A stretch of 64,000 bases of DNA from Kitasatospora sp. SUK 42 (GCF_015776785.2 NZ_LFMD02000007.1:483127-547126), one strand, 5' to 3'. Numbered from the stretch's first letter, positions 50,583 to 60,236 are shown. The notes: a model not told the origin generated them from the letters alone. Translations and numbers: made by a program.

Positions 50583-51827
50583 CTACGGTTGACCGGGCTC
50601 GCGCGGAACGCGCCGCGCCCTCGCGGGTTCTGGCCGCCGGGCGCCGGCGGCGAGCTCGCTGAGGCGCTCGCCGATCACGGAAACGCCCGGACGCGGCTCC
50701 TGCTCGTAGTACCGGGGCTTGCGCCGGCGCAGCAGTTCCTCACCGTGCTCGCCCCAAGTGAATCCAGGCTTCCGCAGCAGCTTTCGAAAGACCGTGTCGG
50801 CCGTCTCCGGGTGGGCGGCGACCAGCCGGCGGAGCGGCAGCGGCGTGATCGAATCCTCTCGCAGGTACACGCGCAGCAGATCCTGCTGCTGTTTGCGGCC
50901 TGCGGGGGCCGGGTTCGCGAAGAGGTCCCGCAGCATCCCGTAGTCCGGGTAGAAGTTGAGCCCGTCGACCTCGTCGTAGATGACGCCGACCGTCTCCGAG
51001 TCCGCGAGTTCTCGGGGTAGTTCGAAGGCCGGAAGATCGGGACCCGGGATCCGCCCGCCCCGGGCCCGGTCGGGATGCCCGGTGGCGGCGGCCTCCTGCC
51101 GGTGCCGGTAGTAGGCGTTGAGCCGGTCCTCGACCTCGGCAGGCGGAAGGACCAGTTCGTCGCTGCCGCAGAACTCGATGAACGCGGCCCGGTCCTCCCG
51201 CATCGCGCGCCATCCCTGCTCGATCTTCGCGGGGTTGCGGAAGACCAGTTCGGGTCGGCCGGCGGCGAAGTGGAGTGCGGTCCGGGCGATCTCGGCGGCG
51301 CTGGACCTCGGGTAGTACGACATCGCACCCGAGACCAGCCACACCCCGTCGACCGAGTGGACGGGCACGAGGCAGGTGAGGAGGAATCCTCCCCTGGACA
51401 CTCCGCGGAAGGCCGCCCGCCCGACGTTCGAGTACGTGCGGTATTCGAGGTCGTCGACCAGATTCAGCAGGACGACGGCGTCCCCGTCCCTGCGCTGGAT
51501 CTCGAAGACGCCCTCCACCGGGTCACGCCAGCCGAGCAGCATCGCCCGATCGGCTTCGGTCAAGTCCCGTCGTCCCGCGACGAATCGGTCCACCACGGTC
51601 GAACCGCCCGGCAGGCGGTACCGGAGGATGAAGTCGTCGATGATCCGGATCGCCTCGCCCTCGTCCAGTCGCCTCTCCGGGCCCGCCGCCTCCAGCAGGA
51701 GCGGGGTCAACCACCGGTCGAAGCGCGCGCCCTGGGCGAAGGCGACGAGCTCGCCCTTCAGTTCGGAACTTCGTTCGATCAGGACTCGCAGCGGCGTCTC
51801 GTTTCCGCTCCGTCCAACGACAGCCAT
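50583..51827 (-). CDS. Conserved hypothetical protein
   Basis: About 414 residues from the ATG at 51827; an in-frame ATG at 51860 would add 11. Not recognised. It is soluble, with Arg- and Glu-rich helices and a few strands (DGDAVVLLNLVDDLEYRTYS, GGFLLTCLVPVHSVDGVWLV). The C-terminal half has WGEHGEELLRRRKPRYYEQE. Base composition is slightly less GC-extreme than neighbours, which may indicate transfer. No adjacent partner. Confidence 0.6.
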   Translation of the reverse strand: MAVVGRSGNETPLRVLIERSSELKGELVAFAQGARFDRWLTPLLLEAAGPERRLDEGEAIRIIDDFILRYRLPGGSTVVDRFVAGRRDLTEADRAMLLGWRDPVEGVFEIQRRDGDAVVLLNLVDDLEYRTYSNVGRAAFRGVSRGGFLLTCLVPVHSVDGVWLVSGAMSYYPRSSAAEIARTALHFAAGRPELVFRNPAKIEQGWRAMREDRAAFIEFCGSDELVLPPAEVEDRLNAYYRHRQEAAATGHPDRARGGRIPGPDLPAFELPRELADSETVGVIYDEVDGLNFYPDYGMLRDLFANPAPAGRKQQQDLLRVYLREDSITPLPLRRLVAAHPETADTVFRKLLRKPGFTWGEHGEELLRRRKPRYYEQEPRPGVSVIGERLSELAAGARRPEPARARRVPREPGQP

Positions 51828-51860
51828 GCGAGCCCTCTCGATCGTGAAGGTTTCCGACAC

Positions 51861-52227
51861 TCACCGCGCCCTGGAGGAGCGATACGCCTCGACCCGCTCC
51901 GCTCCGCCCGGAGCCCGCCCCGCCATTGGACGGCCAGCGCCACGCTAGCGCGGTTCGGATCGCCCCCGGCACCGCCGACCGCCGATACCTGAGGCTCCTG
52001 CTACCGGGTGGCACCGAGGCCCCTCGGTTCGCTCGGCTGTGGAGCGGATTGGCAACGGAGCGGCTCAGCCGTGACCGGGCACCGGTCCGGTAGCGCGCGA
52101 ACCGTGGACGCGGGCGGCGGCCGGAAACCGACGTAGCCATCAAGTCTCTTTGCCCACACGGAACTTGGCCCTGGCAGACTACCGCCCCGCAACCGCCCCA
52201 CTCGCACCTCACTTCCCTGGAGCAGTC
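51861..52227. other. Gene-free stretch
   Basis: 367 nt between the divergent hypothetical and secreted-protein genes. I see no ORF with a ribosome site, no RNA gene and no strong hairpin. Both promoters must lie here. Confidence 0.4.
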
Positions 52228-52755
52228 ATGTCCGTGTTCGTCAGACGCCTCGTGCCCGCAGCAGTGCTCGCGCTCGCCGCCCTGGCCGTCACTCCCGGCG
52301 GCGCGTCCGCCGCCAACGGGGCGGCCCCGGCCGTCGCCACCTCGCCGGGCGAGCACCTGGGGCTCACCTGGACGGTCCTGGAGCAGCGCGACGGCTCGGT
52401 GCACGTCGGGACCGACACCCTCAGCAACCCGTACCTCGGCGACACCGACCCCGGGACCGAACTGCCGGTGCTCTGCATCCGGGTGGACGGTCGGCCGGCC
52501 CCGGCCGGGATCCCCACCACCGGCTTCCACAGCTGGGCGGGCGGCGAGGTGGCGGCGACCGCGCCGACGGCGGGCTCCGAGCTGACCAGCCGGGACGAGG
52601 CCGACGGGCTGTGCGCGGACACCTTCGGCAGCGACTGGCGGATGGCCGAGTTCCACGACGGCGAGGGCTGGTCGTTCTGGGCCACCGGCACCCTCCCGTC
52701 CGACACCCGGTTCTGGACGGCCATCAACGACCAGCCGGCCAACCCCTGGAGCTGA
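52228..52755 (+). CDS. Secreted protein of unknown function
   Basis: 175 residues. A classical signal peptide (VRRLVPAAVLALAALAV) ends near GGASA-ANG at about residue 28. The mature part is Trp- and acidic-rich, with TGFHSWAGGEVAATAPTAG and a C-terminal FGSDWRMAEFHDGEGWSFWA. One Cys pair (LCIRV, LCADTF) may form a disulfide. Similar streptomycete proteins are sometimes called flagellar hook-length proteins, which is surely wrong. GGAG lies 6 nt before the ATG. Confidence 0.7.
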   Translation: MSVFVRRLVPAAVLALAALAVTPGGASAANGAAPAVATSPGEHLGLTWTVLEQRDGSVHVGTDTLSNPYLGDTDPGTELPVLCIRVDGRPAPAGIPTTGFHSWAGGEVAATAPTAGSELTSRDEADGLCADTFGSDWRMAEFHDGEGWSFWATGTLPSDTRFWTAINDQPANPWS

Positions 52756-52879
52756 GCAGCGCGGTACTCGGGCCGGGGTCGGCCGCGCAGGAGCGGTCGC
52801 CCCGGGCCGGGGCCCCGGGGCCGTCGGGGTGCCAGGACACCGAGGTCCGCGGGTTCACGAGGTCCGCGGGTTCGCGGGT

Positions 52880-53143
52880 TCAGTAGATCAGGTAGCCCGG
52901 CCGGTGCCCCTCGTCCTCGATCTCCCCGGTGGCCTGGGCCCGCAGCTTGCGGGACAGCTCCTCCAGGGCCCGGGAGGCCGCGACCTCCTCACCGATCCTG
53001 GCGAGCGGACGGTCCTCCGCGCTCTTCTCCGACTCGCCGTGCGCGCTCAGGCCCGGTGCCCTGGCGCCCGTCAGCCTGGCGTCGCACGCCGTGTGCACGC
53101 CGTCCTCCTCGAAGCTCAGCTCCACGTCCCACTGGTTGTGCAT
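52880..53143 (-). CDS. DUF1876 (dsRBD-fold) protein
   Basis: 87 residues: MHNQWDVELSFEEDGVHTAC, a short variable part, then a helix with AASRALEELSRKLRAQA. It matches the DUF1876 family of actinobacteria, whose fold is dsRBD-like and function unknown. AGGAGG lies 7 nt before the ATG at 53143. Confidence 0.8.
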   Translation of the reverse strand: MHNQWDVELSFEEDGVHTACDARLTGARAPGLSAHGESEKSAEDRPLARIGEEVAASRALEELSRKLRAQATGEIEDEGHRPGYLIY

Positions 53144-53324
53144 GGCACACCTCCTGGCCCCGACCCCCGTCGTGCCGGTCCGGGCCGGCACGGACGGTGG
53201 ACCCGTGGCGGCCACTCACACCAGCGTGCGCCTGCCCCACCCGCCGCGGCAAGCTCGGCCGTTGCCGCGGACGACCGTGGGACGCCCGGCCCGGATCGGG
53301 CACGCCCCGTCCCACCGATCAGCC

Positions 53325-53336
53325 GATCAACTGATC
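53325..53336. promoter_or_regulatory. Small dyad upstream of DMT transporter gene
   Basis: GATCA-AC-TGATC lies in a GATC-rich stretch with a further GATCAG upstream. It is the only notable feature in the 344-nt space 53144-53487 between divergent genes. Confidence 0.35.
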
Positions 53337-53487
53337 GACCGGCCGACAGCCGATCCACCGTGTCCTCGCGTCCGACCGGCTCCGGCCGCCGCCTCGGCAG
53401 TACGCTGACGGCAGCGCGCCGCGACCGCTGACCCCACCCCGGACCCGCCGACGCGGCGCGGGGCAGCGACAACCTGGTGGTCCCTCC

Positions 53488-54477
53488 GTGGCGGTCTTCC
53501 TCCTCGCCCTCGGTGCGGCCTGCTGTCTGGGACTCGGCTTCGTCCTCCAGCAGCACGCGGCGCAGCGGGCTCCTCGTGCCGACCTGTTGCGCTGGCGGCT
53601 GCTGCTGGACCTGATCCGGATGCCCCAGTGGCTGCTCGGCACCGCCTTCATGGTCAGCGGACTGATCCTCTCGGCGCTCGCTCTGCACCAGGGTGAGGTG
53701 TCCCTGGTGGAACCGCTGCTGGCGACCAATCTGATCTTCGCCATGACGCTCGCCCGGGTGCTGACCCGTCAGACCCTGGGCCGCTCCGGCTGGGCCGGGG
53801 TGCTGCTGCTGGCCCTCGGGGTGACGGCGTTCATCGTGGCCGGTCGGCCCACCGGCGGCGGACCGCCCGCCGGTGAGCTGCGGCACTGGCTGGTGGTCGG
53901 CACCGTGGTCGGGCTGACCGTGCTGCTGGTCTCGCTCGCCCGGCGGCTGCCGCTGTTCGAGGAGGCCACGCTGCTGGCGCTCGCCGCCGGACTGCTCTAC
54001 GGCCTACAGGACGCGCTCACCCGCACCACCACCCAGCGCCTCGACCACGACGGGCTGGCCGCGGTGCTGCGCAGCTGGCAGCCGTACGCGGTGGTGGTGG
54101 CGGGCGTGGTCGGACTGCTGCTGGTGCAGAGCGCCTTCGAGGCCGCACCGCTGCGGATGTCCCTGCCCGCGCTGACCGCCGCCCAGCCGCTGTCCGGGAT
54201 CGCCTGCGCGGTCGGCTTCCTCGGCGACCGGCTGCGGGTGACCCCGGGCGCCCTGGCCTGGCAGGCGGTCGGCCTGCTGGCCATCGTGGTCGGGGTGATC
54301 GTGATCGGACGGCACCCCGCGATGCCCGGCACCACCGCCCGCGACACCCTGGAGAGCATCGGGGCACCACCGGAGAACGGACCCGACGTCGACAACGGCG
54401 TCGGCGACGGCAACGACATCGACGACGCCGTCGATGACAGCCACGACGGCGGCGACATGAGCGGGAAGGGCGAGTAG
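53488..54477 (+). CDS. DMT-superfamily (EamA-like) membrane protein
   Basis: 329 residues with about nine hydrophobic helices, starting VFLLALGAACCLGLGFVLQQ, which is typical of NIPA/EamA-like DMT proteins. The last 45 residues form an acidic Asp/Gly/Asn-rich cytosolic tail (DVDNGVGDGNDIDDAVDDS), which could bind divalent cations. GTG start at 53488. Mg transport is a guess from the NIPA similarity and the tail. Confidence 0.7.
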   Translation: MAVFLLALGAACCLGLGFVLQQHAAQRAPRADLLRWRLLLDLIRMPQWLLGTAFMVSGLILSALALHQGEVSLVEPLLATNLIFAMTLARVLTRQTLGRSGWAGVLLLALGVTAFIVAGRPTGGGPPAGELRHWLVVGTVVGLTVLLVSLARRLPLFEEATLLALAAGLLYGLQDALTRTTTQRLDHDGLAAVLRSWQPYAVVVAGVVGLLLVQSAFEAAPLRMSLPALTAAQPLSGIACAVGFLGDRLRVTPGALAWQAVGLLAIVVGVIVIGRHPAMPGTTARDTLESIGAPPENGPDVDNGVGDGNDIDDAVDDSHDGGDMSGKGE

Positions 54478-54512
54478 GCGGCCCGGCGTGCCAGAACGCC
54501 CAGGCGGACACC

Positions 54513-55190
54513 GTGGCCGGCGGGGTGGTCGCGACCGTGGGCGCGGCGTGCCTGGTCCGCGCCCGGCGGTCCGGCCGGCCGCAGCGGCTGCCGCTCGCCG
54601 CGCTCCCGCTGGTGCTGGGCGTGCACCAGCTGATCGAGGCGCTGGTCCGGCTCGGTGCGGACGACGGCCTGCCGCTCTCCCTCGCCGGGACCGGAGCTCC
54701 AGGATCGCCCGGGCGGTTATCGCCCTGCCGCTGCCGCCCGTCCTGGTCCCCGCCGGAGTGCGGTGCGCGGCCACCGAACCCGGCCGCTCCACCGGCCCGG
54801 CCCGCCGACGGGCGCTCACCGCGCTCACCTGCTGGGCGCAGCGGTCGCGGTTCCGCTCGCGGCGGCCGTCGCCACCCGTCCGGCGACGGCCACCGTGCAC
54901 GGGCACACCCTCGGCTACGCCATCGGCGTCCCGCACCCGGCCGTCCTGCTCGCCGGCTATCTCCTCACCACGGTCGGCTCCCTCCACATCAGCGGCGACC
55001 GGCTGCTCCGCCGCCTCGGCCTGCTCGCCGGAGCGGGCGCCGCGCTCTGCGCCCTGCTCTGGCACCTCGCTTTCATCTCCACCCTGGTGCGCCCTCGCGG
55101 CCCTGGTCAGCCTCCTGCTCCTCCCCTGGTCCGTACGCCTGCCCGCGCCCGGTCCGGCGATCGGTGTCGACGCCGACACCGAGGGCCTAG
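54513..55190 (+). pseudogene. DUF6629-like membrane protein, frameshifted remnant
   Basis: Recognisable protein sequence moves between three frames: VATVGAACLVRARR...LVLGVHQLIEALVRLGAD in frame 1, then IARAVIALPLPPVLVPAGV from about 54700 in another frame, then HLLGAAVAVPLAAA...HTLGYAIGVPHPAVLLAGYL from about 54830 in the third, and CALAALVSLLLLPWS from about 55085 back in the second. Together they make a full-length DUF6629-type multi-pass protein. The usual MCWSA start is also gone (CQNAQADTVAGG instead). At least three indels make sequencing error unlikely. Confidence 0.75.
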
Positions 55191-56518
55191 GAGCGGGTCG
55201 CGGCCACCACCTCATCCGATCCCTGCTCGACGGCCTCGGTGCCCCCGTGGCCCCGGAGGCGGTCCATCTCCCGCCACTCCGGCCGCAGGCCGGTGAGTGT
55301 CGTGGTGGCGAAGTACAGGACCCCGGCCGTGAGCAGGCTGGGTATCAGGCCGACGAGGGCGACGGCCCCGCCGGCCAGGAGACCGCCGAGCGGGATTCCT
55401 GCCCAGGCCAGGGAGTCCCCGAGGGCGTGCACCCGGCCGAGGAGGTGGCGGGGCACCCGTTCGAAGAGGACCGCGCCGAGGATCGGGTTGAGGAAGCCGG
55501 AGCCGAAGCCGCCGACCGCGAAGACCGTGATCACCACCCACATCGGCGCGTCGAGCGCGAGCACCAGGTAGCGCGGCGCTCCGGCGAGCAGGAAGCCGAC
55601 GAAGAAGACCGTACGGCGGGGCAGCCGGTGGGCGAGCGCCGCCGCGATCAGGCTGCCGACCACCGCCGTGACGCCCATGGCGCTGCCGATCAGGCCGATG
55701 GCGGCCGGGCCGTTGCCGGACTCCCGGGCCCAGACCGGGACGAGCACCGTCACGAACCCGGCGTCGAGCAGGTTGGTGATGCCGACCATCACGGTCACGG
55801 TGAGCAGCAGCGGCTCGGTCCGCAGGAAGCCGAAGCCCTCCCGGAACATCCGCCAGTAGCCGCCGCTGCCGTCGCCGGCCTCCGCCGTTCCGGTCGCGTC
55901 CGCGGCCGCCGGGCGCCCCATGCCCTTCGGCAGCGCCACGGCGATGATCAGCGACCCGAGCGCGAAGGTGCCCGCGTTGACCGCCAGCCCGGCCAGCGGC
56001 CCGATCACGGCGACCAGCCCACCGCCGGCCGCCGGGCCGATCGTGGAGGCGAGCCGCTCGGTGACGCCCGCGAGCCCGGTGGCGCGCTCCATCGGCACCC
56101 GGGCGTGGTCGGCCGCCTCCGGCACCATGACCGACTTGGCCAAGTCCCCCGGGCCGCGCATCGCGCCGATCACCGCGACCATCACCAGCAGCAGCCAGAA
56201 CGGCAGCAGCCCGCGCGCGTGCAGCAGCGGGACCAGCCCGGCCGCGACGGCGCTCACCGCGTCCGTCGTCCAGGACACCACGCGTGGCCCGAGCCGGTCG
56301 ACCAGCGGCCCGGTTAAGGCCTTGACCAGCACGTACGGCGCCATCTCGGCGAAGGCGACCAGGCCGGTCATGGTGGCGCTGCCGGTGGTGGCCAGGACGA
56401 ACCAGGGCAGGGCGATGGCCGAGATCCGTGTCCCGGTCAGGGACACGGCCATGGCGGCCAGCACCCCGACCAGCGGTCGGAGGCTGCGCGCGGGCGGGTC
56501 CGTCACGACGGTGCTCAT
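55187..56518 (-). CDS. MFS transporter
   Basis: 443 residues with about twelve helices and the MFS loop after helix 2 (ALTGPLVDRLGPRVV). It resembles drug/macrolide exporters of the MefA/EntS type. The ATG at 56518 overlaps the stop of the ArsR-type regulator gene, forming a regulator-exporter operon. The stop codon overlaps the end of the DUF6629 remnant. Confidence 0.85.
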   Translation of the reverse strand: MSTVVTDPPARSLRPLVGVLAAMAVSLTGTRISAIALPWFVLATTGSATMTGLVAFAEMAPYVLVKALTGPLVDRLGPRVVSWTTDAVSAVAAGLVPLLHARGLLPFWLLLVMVAVIGAMRGPGDLAKSVMVPEAADHARVPMERATGLAGVTERLASTIGPAAGGGLVAVIGPLAGLAVNAGTFALGSLIIAVALPKGMGRPAAADATGTAEAGDGSGGYWRMFREGFGFLRTEPLLLTVTVMVGITNLLDAGFVTVLVPVWARESGNGPAAIGLIGSAMGVTAVVGSLIAAALAHRLPRRTVFFVGFLLAGAPRYLVLALDAPMWVVITVFAVGGFGSGFLNPILGAVLFERVPRHLLGRVHALGDSLAWAGIPLGGLLAGGAVALVGLIPSLLTAGVLYFATTTLTGLRPEWREMDRLRGHGGTEAVEQGSDEVVAATRS

Positions 56519-57120
56519 TCCGTCTCCCCCTCCTTCGGGTCGGGCAGCACGTGGACCACCACGGAGACCGGCTCGGAGCCCTCCGGCACCGGCCCCTCGG
56601 CGCCGACCCGGCGGTAGCGGCGGATCACCTCGGACAGCTCGCCGGACAGCCGCTCGGCCTCCTCCGGTGTGAGCTGCAGCAGCATGTCGCTGAGCTGCAC
56701 CTCCTTGCGCCACTCCCGCGGCATCGTCTCGAAGGCGTCGAGCGCGCGCTGGGCGACCAGGGTGTGGGCGGCCAGGACGGAACGCAGGAAACCGCCGACC
56801 GTCTCGGGCTCCTCGTCCGCCATGTCGTCCCCCGTCCAGACCGTCAGCCGGTGCGGCGAACGCCACCACCGCTCCCGGCCGGTGCCGCGCTCCGCGTCCT
56901 CCTCGACGAAGCCCGCGGCCGCGAGCTGGCGCAGGTGGTAGCTGGTGGCTCCGGAGTTGAGCCCCAACTGCTCGGCCAGCCTCGTCGCGGTGGACGGGCC
57001 GTGCTTGCGCAGCAACCCCACCAACTGCATGCGCACGGGGTGGGCCATCGCCCGCATGCCCTTGGCAGTGAGGACGATGTGCGGATCGTCGCTGTGTTTC
57101 CAGCCGCTCTCTTCGGTCAT
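56515..57120 (-). CDS. ArsR-type winged-helix regulator
   Basis: 201 residues. Winged helix at about 22-80: GMRAMAHPVRMQLVGLLRKH, RLAEQLGLNSGATSYHLRQL and a wing GRERWWRSPH. A C-terminal helical extension of 110 residues follows, as in streptomycete ArsR/HTH_20 regulators of exporters. No metal-binding Cys is visible. The operon includes the MFS gene. Confidence 0.82.
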   Translation of the reverse strand: MTEESGWKHSDDPHIVLTAKGMRAMAHPVRMQLVGLLRKHGPSTATRLAEQLGLNSGATSYHLRQLAAAGFVEEDAERGTGRERWWRSPHRLTVWTGDDMADEEPETVGGFLRSVLAAHTLVAQRALDAFETMPREWRKEVQLSDMLLQLTPEEAERLSGELSEVIRRYRRVGAEGPVPEGSEPVSVVVHVLPDPKEGETE

Positions 57121-57140
57121 GGCTCAGGAGCCTAGAACCG

Positions 57141-57154
57141 CAAAGGACTCTTTG
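57141..57154. promoter_or_regulatory. Operator-like dyad upstream of arsR-type gene
   Basis: CAAAG-GACT-CTTTG is a perfect dyad, followed by a third CAAAG, 21 nt before the regulator start. The AT-rich stretch to about 57200 then has repeated CGCGGTTC units. No gene is visible in 57121-57463. Confidence 0.55.
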
Positions 57155-57463
57155 CAAAGGGTTTTTTGCACGGACTTCTTCGCGGTTCTTTTCGCCGCGA
57201 TTTCGCGGTTCGTCGCGGCGCGACCCCGAGGTTCGGCACGGGTACGACGTCGCAGGTCACCGCGGTGCGGCAGCGGCAGCCCCGCCGGTCGGAGGGTGGG
57301 CCGGTCCGCCGCTCGACGGGGCCCGACGCCCGGTTCGCGACCGGGCGCCGGATTGTCACCCGGACGGCTGAGGCGCAGGCTGGCACTAGGGCCCGGGAGA
57401 CGGCCCACCCCGGTGGGCCGCAGAACCGGTGACGGCTGCCGGAGGGGCATGAGGGGCAGGACG

Positions 57464-58285
57464 ATGTCACGCGGGAAGCTCTGGGGCTACGTCGCTTCGA
57501 GGGCCCGGGTGCTCGGGGCGCTCGGGGCAGGAAGCGGCGTGGGCGGCACGGGCGGCGTCGAGGACAAGGGCGGGGCGCGCCGCCCGGGCAGCACCCCGGC
57601 CGGGCAGGAGGACCTCGACCCGTTCCGGCCGTTGGCGATGGCGGGGCCCCGGCCGCTCTCCCGGACCGAACTGGCCCAGCTGCGGTGGACCGGCCGGCAC
57701 GCCGGCTGCGATCCGCAGGCCCGGCACGTCCAGGTGGCCGAAGTGGTGCGCCGGGTGGTGCGGGGCGGCGGCCGGGCGACGGCCGTCACCGTCCGGATCG
57801 CACCCGGGCTGCCGGTGGTGGTCGCGGACGCCCGGCGGCTGGAGGCCGCGATAGCGGGCCTGGTCGACCACGCGATGCGACGCAACCCCCTCGGCGGCCG
57901 GGTACTGGTCCGGGCCGACGTCACGGATGCCGGGATCACCGATGCCGGGGCCACCAATGCCGGGATCACCGATGCCGGGGCCACCGATGTCGAGGTCGCC
58001 GATGCCGGGGTCACCGATACCGGCCCGGATCTGGGGTCGAACCGCGCGCCCGGCCGGGGCGGACCGGCGCCCGGACGGGCCCGGGTGGAGGTCCGGGTCT
58101 CCGACCGCGGCGCCCACGAGCCGCCCGGGGCCCGCGAGGCGCTGTCGGCCGACCCGCGGGCCGGCGGACCGGTCGGCCCGGCGCTGCACAACCTGGTGCT
58201 GGCGGCGGGCGGACGACTCGCCGTCGAACCCACCCCCGGCGGCGGCCTGACCGTGGTGCTGGTGCTGGGCGTCGCGTACGAGTAG
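57464..58285 (+). CDS. Degenerate histidine-kinase-like ATPase domain protein with pentapeptide repeats
   Basis: 273 residues. From about 85 the sequence follows a HATPase_c fold: VVADARRLEAAIAGLVDHAM replaces the N box (usual Asn changed), then strands VEVRVSDRG (G1-like DxG) and GPALHNLVLAAGGRLAVEPTPGGGLTVVL (G2-like). No phosphoacceptor domain. Six DAGxT-type pentapeptides (residues about 155-184) are inserted between strands. It probably no longer phosphorylates and may be an accessory protein. An ATG at 57449 is an alternative start. Confidence 0.6.
   Translation: MSRGKLWGYVASRARVLGALGAGSGVGGTGGVEDKGGARRPGSTPAGQEDLDPFRPLAMAGPRPLSRTELAQLRWTGRHAGCDPQARHVQVAEVVRRVVRGGGRATAVTVRIAPGLPVVVADARRLEAAIAGLVDHAMRRNPLGGRVLVRADVTDAGITDAGATNAGITDAGATDVEVADAGVTDTGPDLGSNRAPGRGGPAPGRARVEVRVSDRGAHEPPGAREALSADPRAGGPVGPALHNLVLAAGGRLAVEPTPGGGLTVVLVLGVAYE
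57926..58015 (+). repeat. Six in-frame 15-nt repeats in the HATPase-like gene
   Basis: Six head-to-tail copies of GATGCCGGGRTCACC variants encode Asp-Ala-Gly-Ile/Ala/Val-Thr; the fifth has drifted to DVEVA. Because the unit is a multiple of three, copy-number change keeps the frame. Confidence 0.9.
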
Positions 58286-58402
58286 TCGCACACCGGAGTC
58301 GCACACCGAACACGAGTGGTCGCACACCGGACCGACAACCGCACACGGCAGCCACACGGCAACCACACGGCGGCCGACGGCCGCCGAACCTAGACTTGCC
58401 CC

Positions 58403-60133
58403 ATGCCCCGGCTCAACGACCAGGTCAGGGAGTTGCTCCAGGAGTACGCCGACCTGATCAACATCACCGGAGGGGACGCCTTCCGGGCCCGCGCCTACGA
58501 GAAGGCCGCCCGGGCGGTCGGCGGCCACCCCGAGGACCTCGCAGGCCTGGACGTCAAGGGCCTTCAGCAGATCCCCGGTGTCGGCAAGTCCACCGCCGAG
58601 AAGGTCGCCGAGTACCTCTCCACCGGCCGGATCACCGCCCTGGAGACCCTCCGCGCCCGGATCCCGTCCGGCGTGCGGGAGATGATGGCCGTCCCCAGCG
58701 TCGGCCCGAAGCGCGCCCTCGCCCTCTACCGGGACCTCGGCATCGCCTCCGTCGACGAACTCGCCGAGGCCGTCCGCGCCGACCGGCTGTCCGGCGTGGC
58801 CGGGTTCGGCGAGCGCAGCGGCGAGAAGATCCTGCACGGCATCGAGCTGATGCGGCGGTCCGGCGGCCGCACCCTCCTCGACACCGCCACCGTGCTGGCC
58901 GACCAGCTGGTCGCCGCGCTCTCGGCCGTCCCCGGCTGCACCGGCTGCGCGTACGCCGGTTCGCTGCGCCGGATGCGCGAGACGGTGGGCGACATCGACG
59001 TGCTGGCGACCGCCGCCGACTCCGCCCCGCTGATGGCCGCGCTCACCGAACTCCCGTACGTGGCCGAGGTGATCGCGAGCGGCCCGACCAAGACCTCGGT
59101 CCGCACCAGCCAGGGCGTCCAGGTGGACCTGCGGGTCGTCCCGCAGGAGGACTGGGGCGCGGCGCTCGTCTACTTCACCGGATCGAAGGCGCACAACATC
59201 AGGCTGCGCACGATGGCCGTCCGGGCCGGGCTGAAGCTCTCGGAGTACGGGCTGTTCGAGGTCGACGGCGGCGCGAAGGTGGTGTCGGAGACCGAGGACG
59301 AGGTGTACGCGGCGCTCGGCCTGCCCTGGATCCCACCCCCGCTGCGCGAGGACCGGGGTGAGATCGAGGCCGCCCTGAACGGTGAACTCCCCGAGCTCGT
59401 CCGGGAGTCGGACCTGCGCGGCGACCTGCACACGCACACCGACCTCACCGACGGCCTGGCCACCCTGGAGGAGATGGTCGACACGGCCGCGGCGCGCGGC
59501 TACTCCTACTACGCCGTCACCGACCACGCGCCGGACCTGGTGATGCAGCGGATGACCGACGAGAAGATGCTCGCCCAGCGCGAGCAGCTGCGCCGACTGG
59601 CCGACCGCCACCGGAAGTTGCGGCTGCTGCACGGCACCGAGCTGAACATCGGCCCGGACGGCGACGTGGACTGGCCGCCCGAGTTCCTGGCCGGCTTCGA
59701 CGTCTGCGTGGCCTCGGTGCACTCGCACTTCGCCCTCGACCGCACCGCCCAGACCCGCCGCCTGATCCGCGCCTGCGAGAACCCGTACGTGCACGTCATC
59801 GGCCACCTCACCACCCGCCGGATCGGCCGGCGCGAACCGATCGACCTCGACCTGGACGCGGTGTTCGCCGCCGCCGCGCGCACCGGCACCGCGATCGAGA
59901 TCAACGGCTCGCCGCAGCGCCTGGACCTGCGCGACGAGGACGTCCTGCGGGCCAGGCGCCACGGCGTGCGCTTCGCGATCGACAGCGACGCACACTCCAC
60001 CGGCCAGCTCGCCAACCCGCGCTTCGGCGTGGGGACGGCGCAGCGCGGCTGGCTCACCGCCGAGGACGTGGTCAACACCTGGACGTGGCAGCGGTTGAAG
60101 CACTTCCTCCGCAAGGACGCACTGCGCCGGTAA
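58403..60133 (+). CDS. polX: DNA polymerase/3'-5' exonuclease PolX
   Basis: 576 residues, usual for bacterial PolX. N-terminal helix-hairpin-helix elements (LQQIPGVGKSTAEKVAEYL), a family X polymerase core with catalytic GDIDVL and a third Asp in VDLRVV, and a C-terminal PHP domain starting DLRGDLHTHTDLTDG with later histidines (HSHFALD, DSDAHSTG). It fills short gaps in base-excision repair and trims 3' ends through the PHP site. Confidence 0.92.
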   Translation: MPRLNDQVRELLQEYADLINITGGDAFRARAYEKAARAVGGHPEDLAGLDVKGLQQIPGVGKSTAEKVAEYLSTGRITALETLRARIPSGVREMMAVPSVGPKRALALYRDLGIASVDELAEAVRADRLSGVAGFGERSGEKILHGIELMRRSGGRTLLDTATVLADQLVAALSAVPGCTGCAYAGSLRRMRETVGDIDVLATAADSAPLMAALTELPYVAEVIASGPTKTSVRTSQGVQVDLRVVPQEDWGAALVYFTGSKAHNIRLRTMAVRAGLKLSEYGLFEVDGGAKVVSETEDEVYAALGLPWIPPPLREDRGEIEAALNGELPELVRESDLRGDLHTHTDLTDGLATLEEMVDTAAARGYSYYAVTDHAPDLVMQRMTDEKMLAQREQLRRLADRHRKLRLLHGTELNIGPDGDVDWPPEFLAGFDVCVASVHSHFALDRTAQTRRLIRACENPYVHVIGHLTTRRIGRREPIDLDLDAVFAAAARTGTAIEINGSPQRLDLRDEDVLRARRHGVRFAIDSDAHSTGQLANPRFGVGTAQRGWLTAEDVVNTWTWQRLKHFLRKDALRR

Positions 60134-60159
60134 CGCCCGGCGGGCGGCCCCGAGCGGCC

Positions 60160-60204
60160 GGAAACCGTCCGCAGGGAAACCGCCCACAAGGAAACCGCCC
60201 GCCG
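60160..60204. repeat. Three 15-nt tandem repeats after polX
   Basis: Three units of GGAAACCG plus a variable 7 nt occupy the space between convergent polX and psuK genes. Confidence 0.8.
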
Positions 60205-60236
60205 GCTCAACACCAGCCGGATCAACGCCAACCGGC

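Noticed and set aside
52228-52755. Flagellar hook-length control protein
   Set aside because: A secreted actinobacterial protein with no FliK-like features; the name sometimes given to similar proteins is a mis-annotation.
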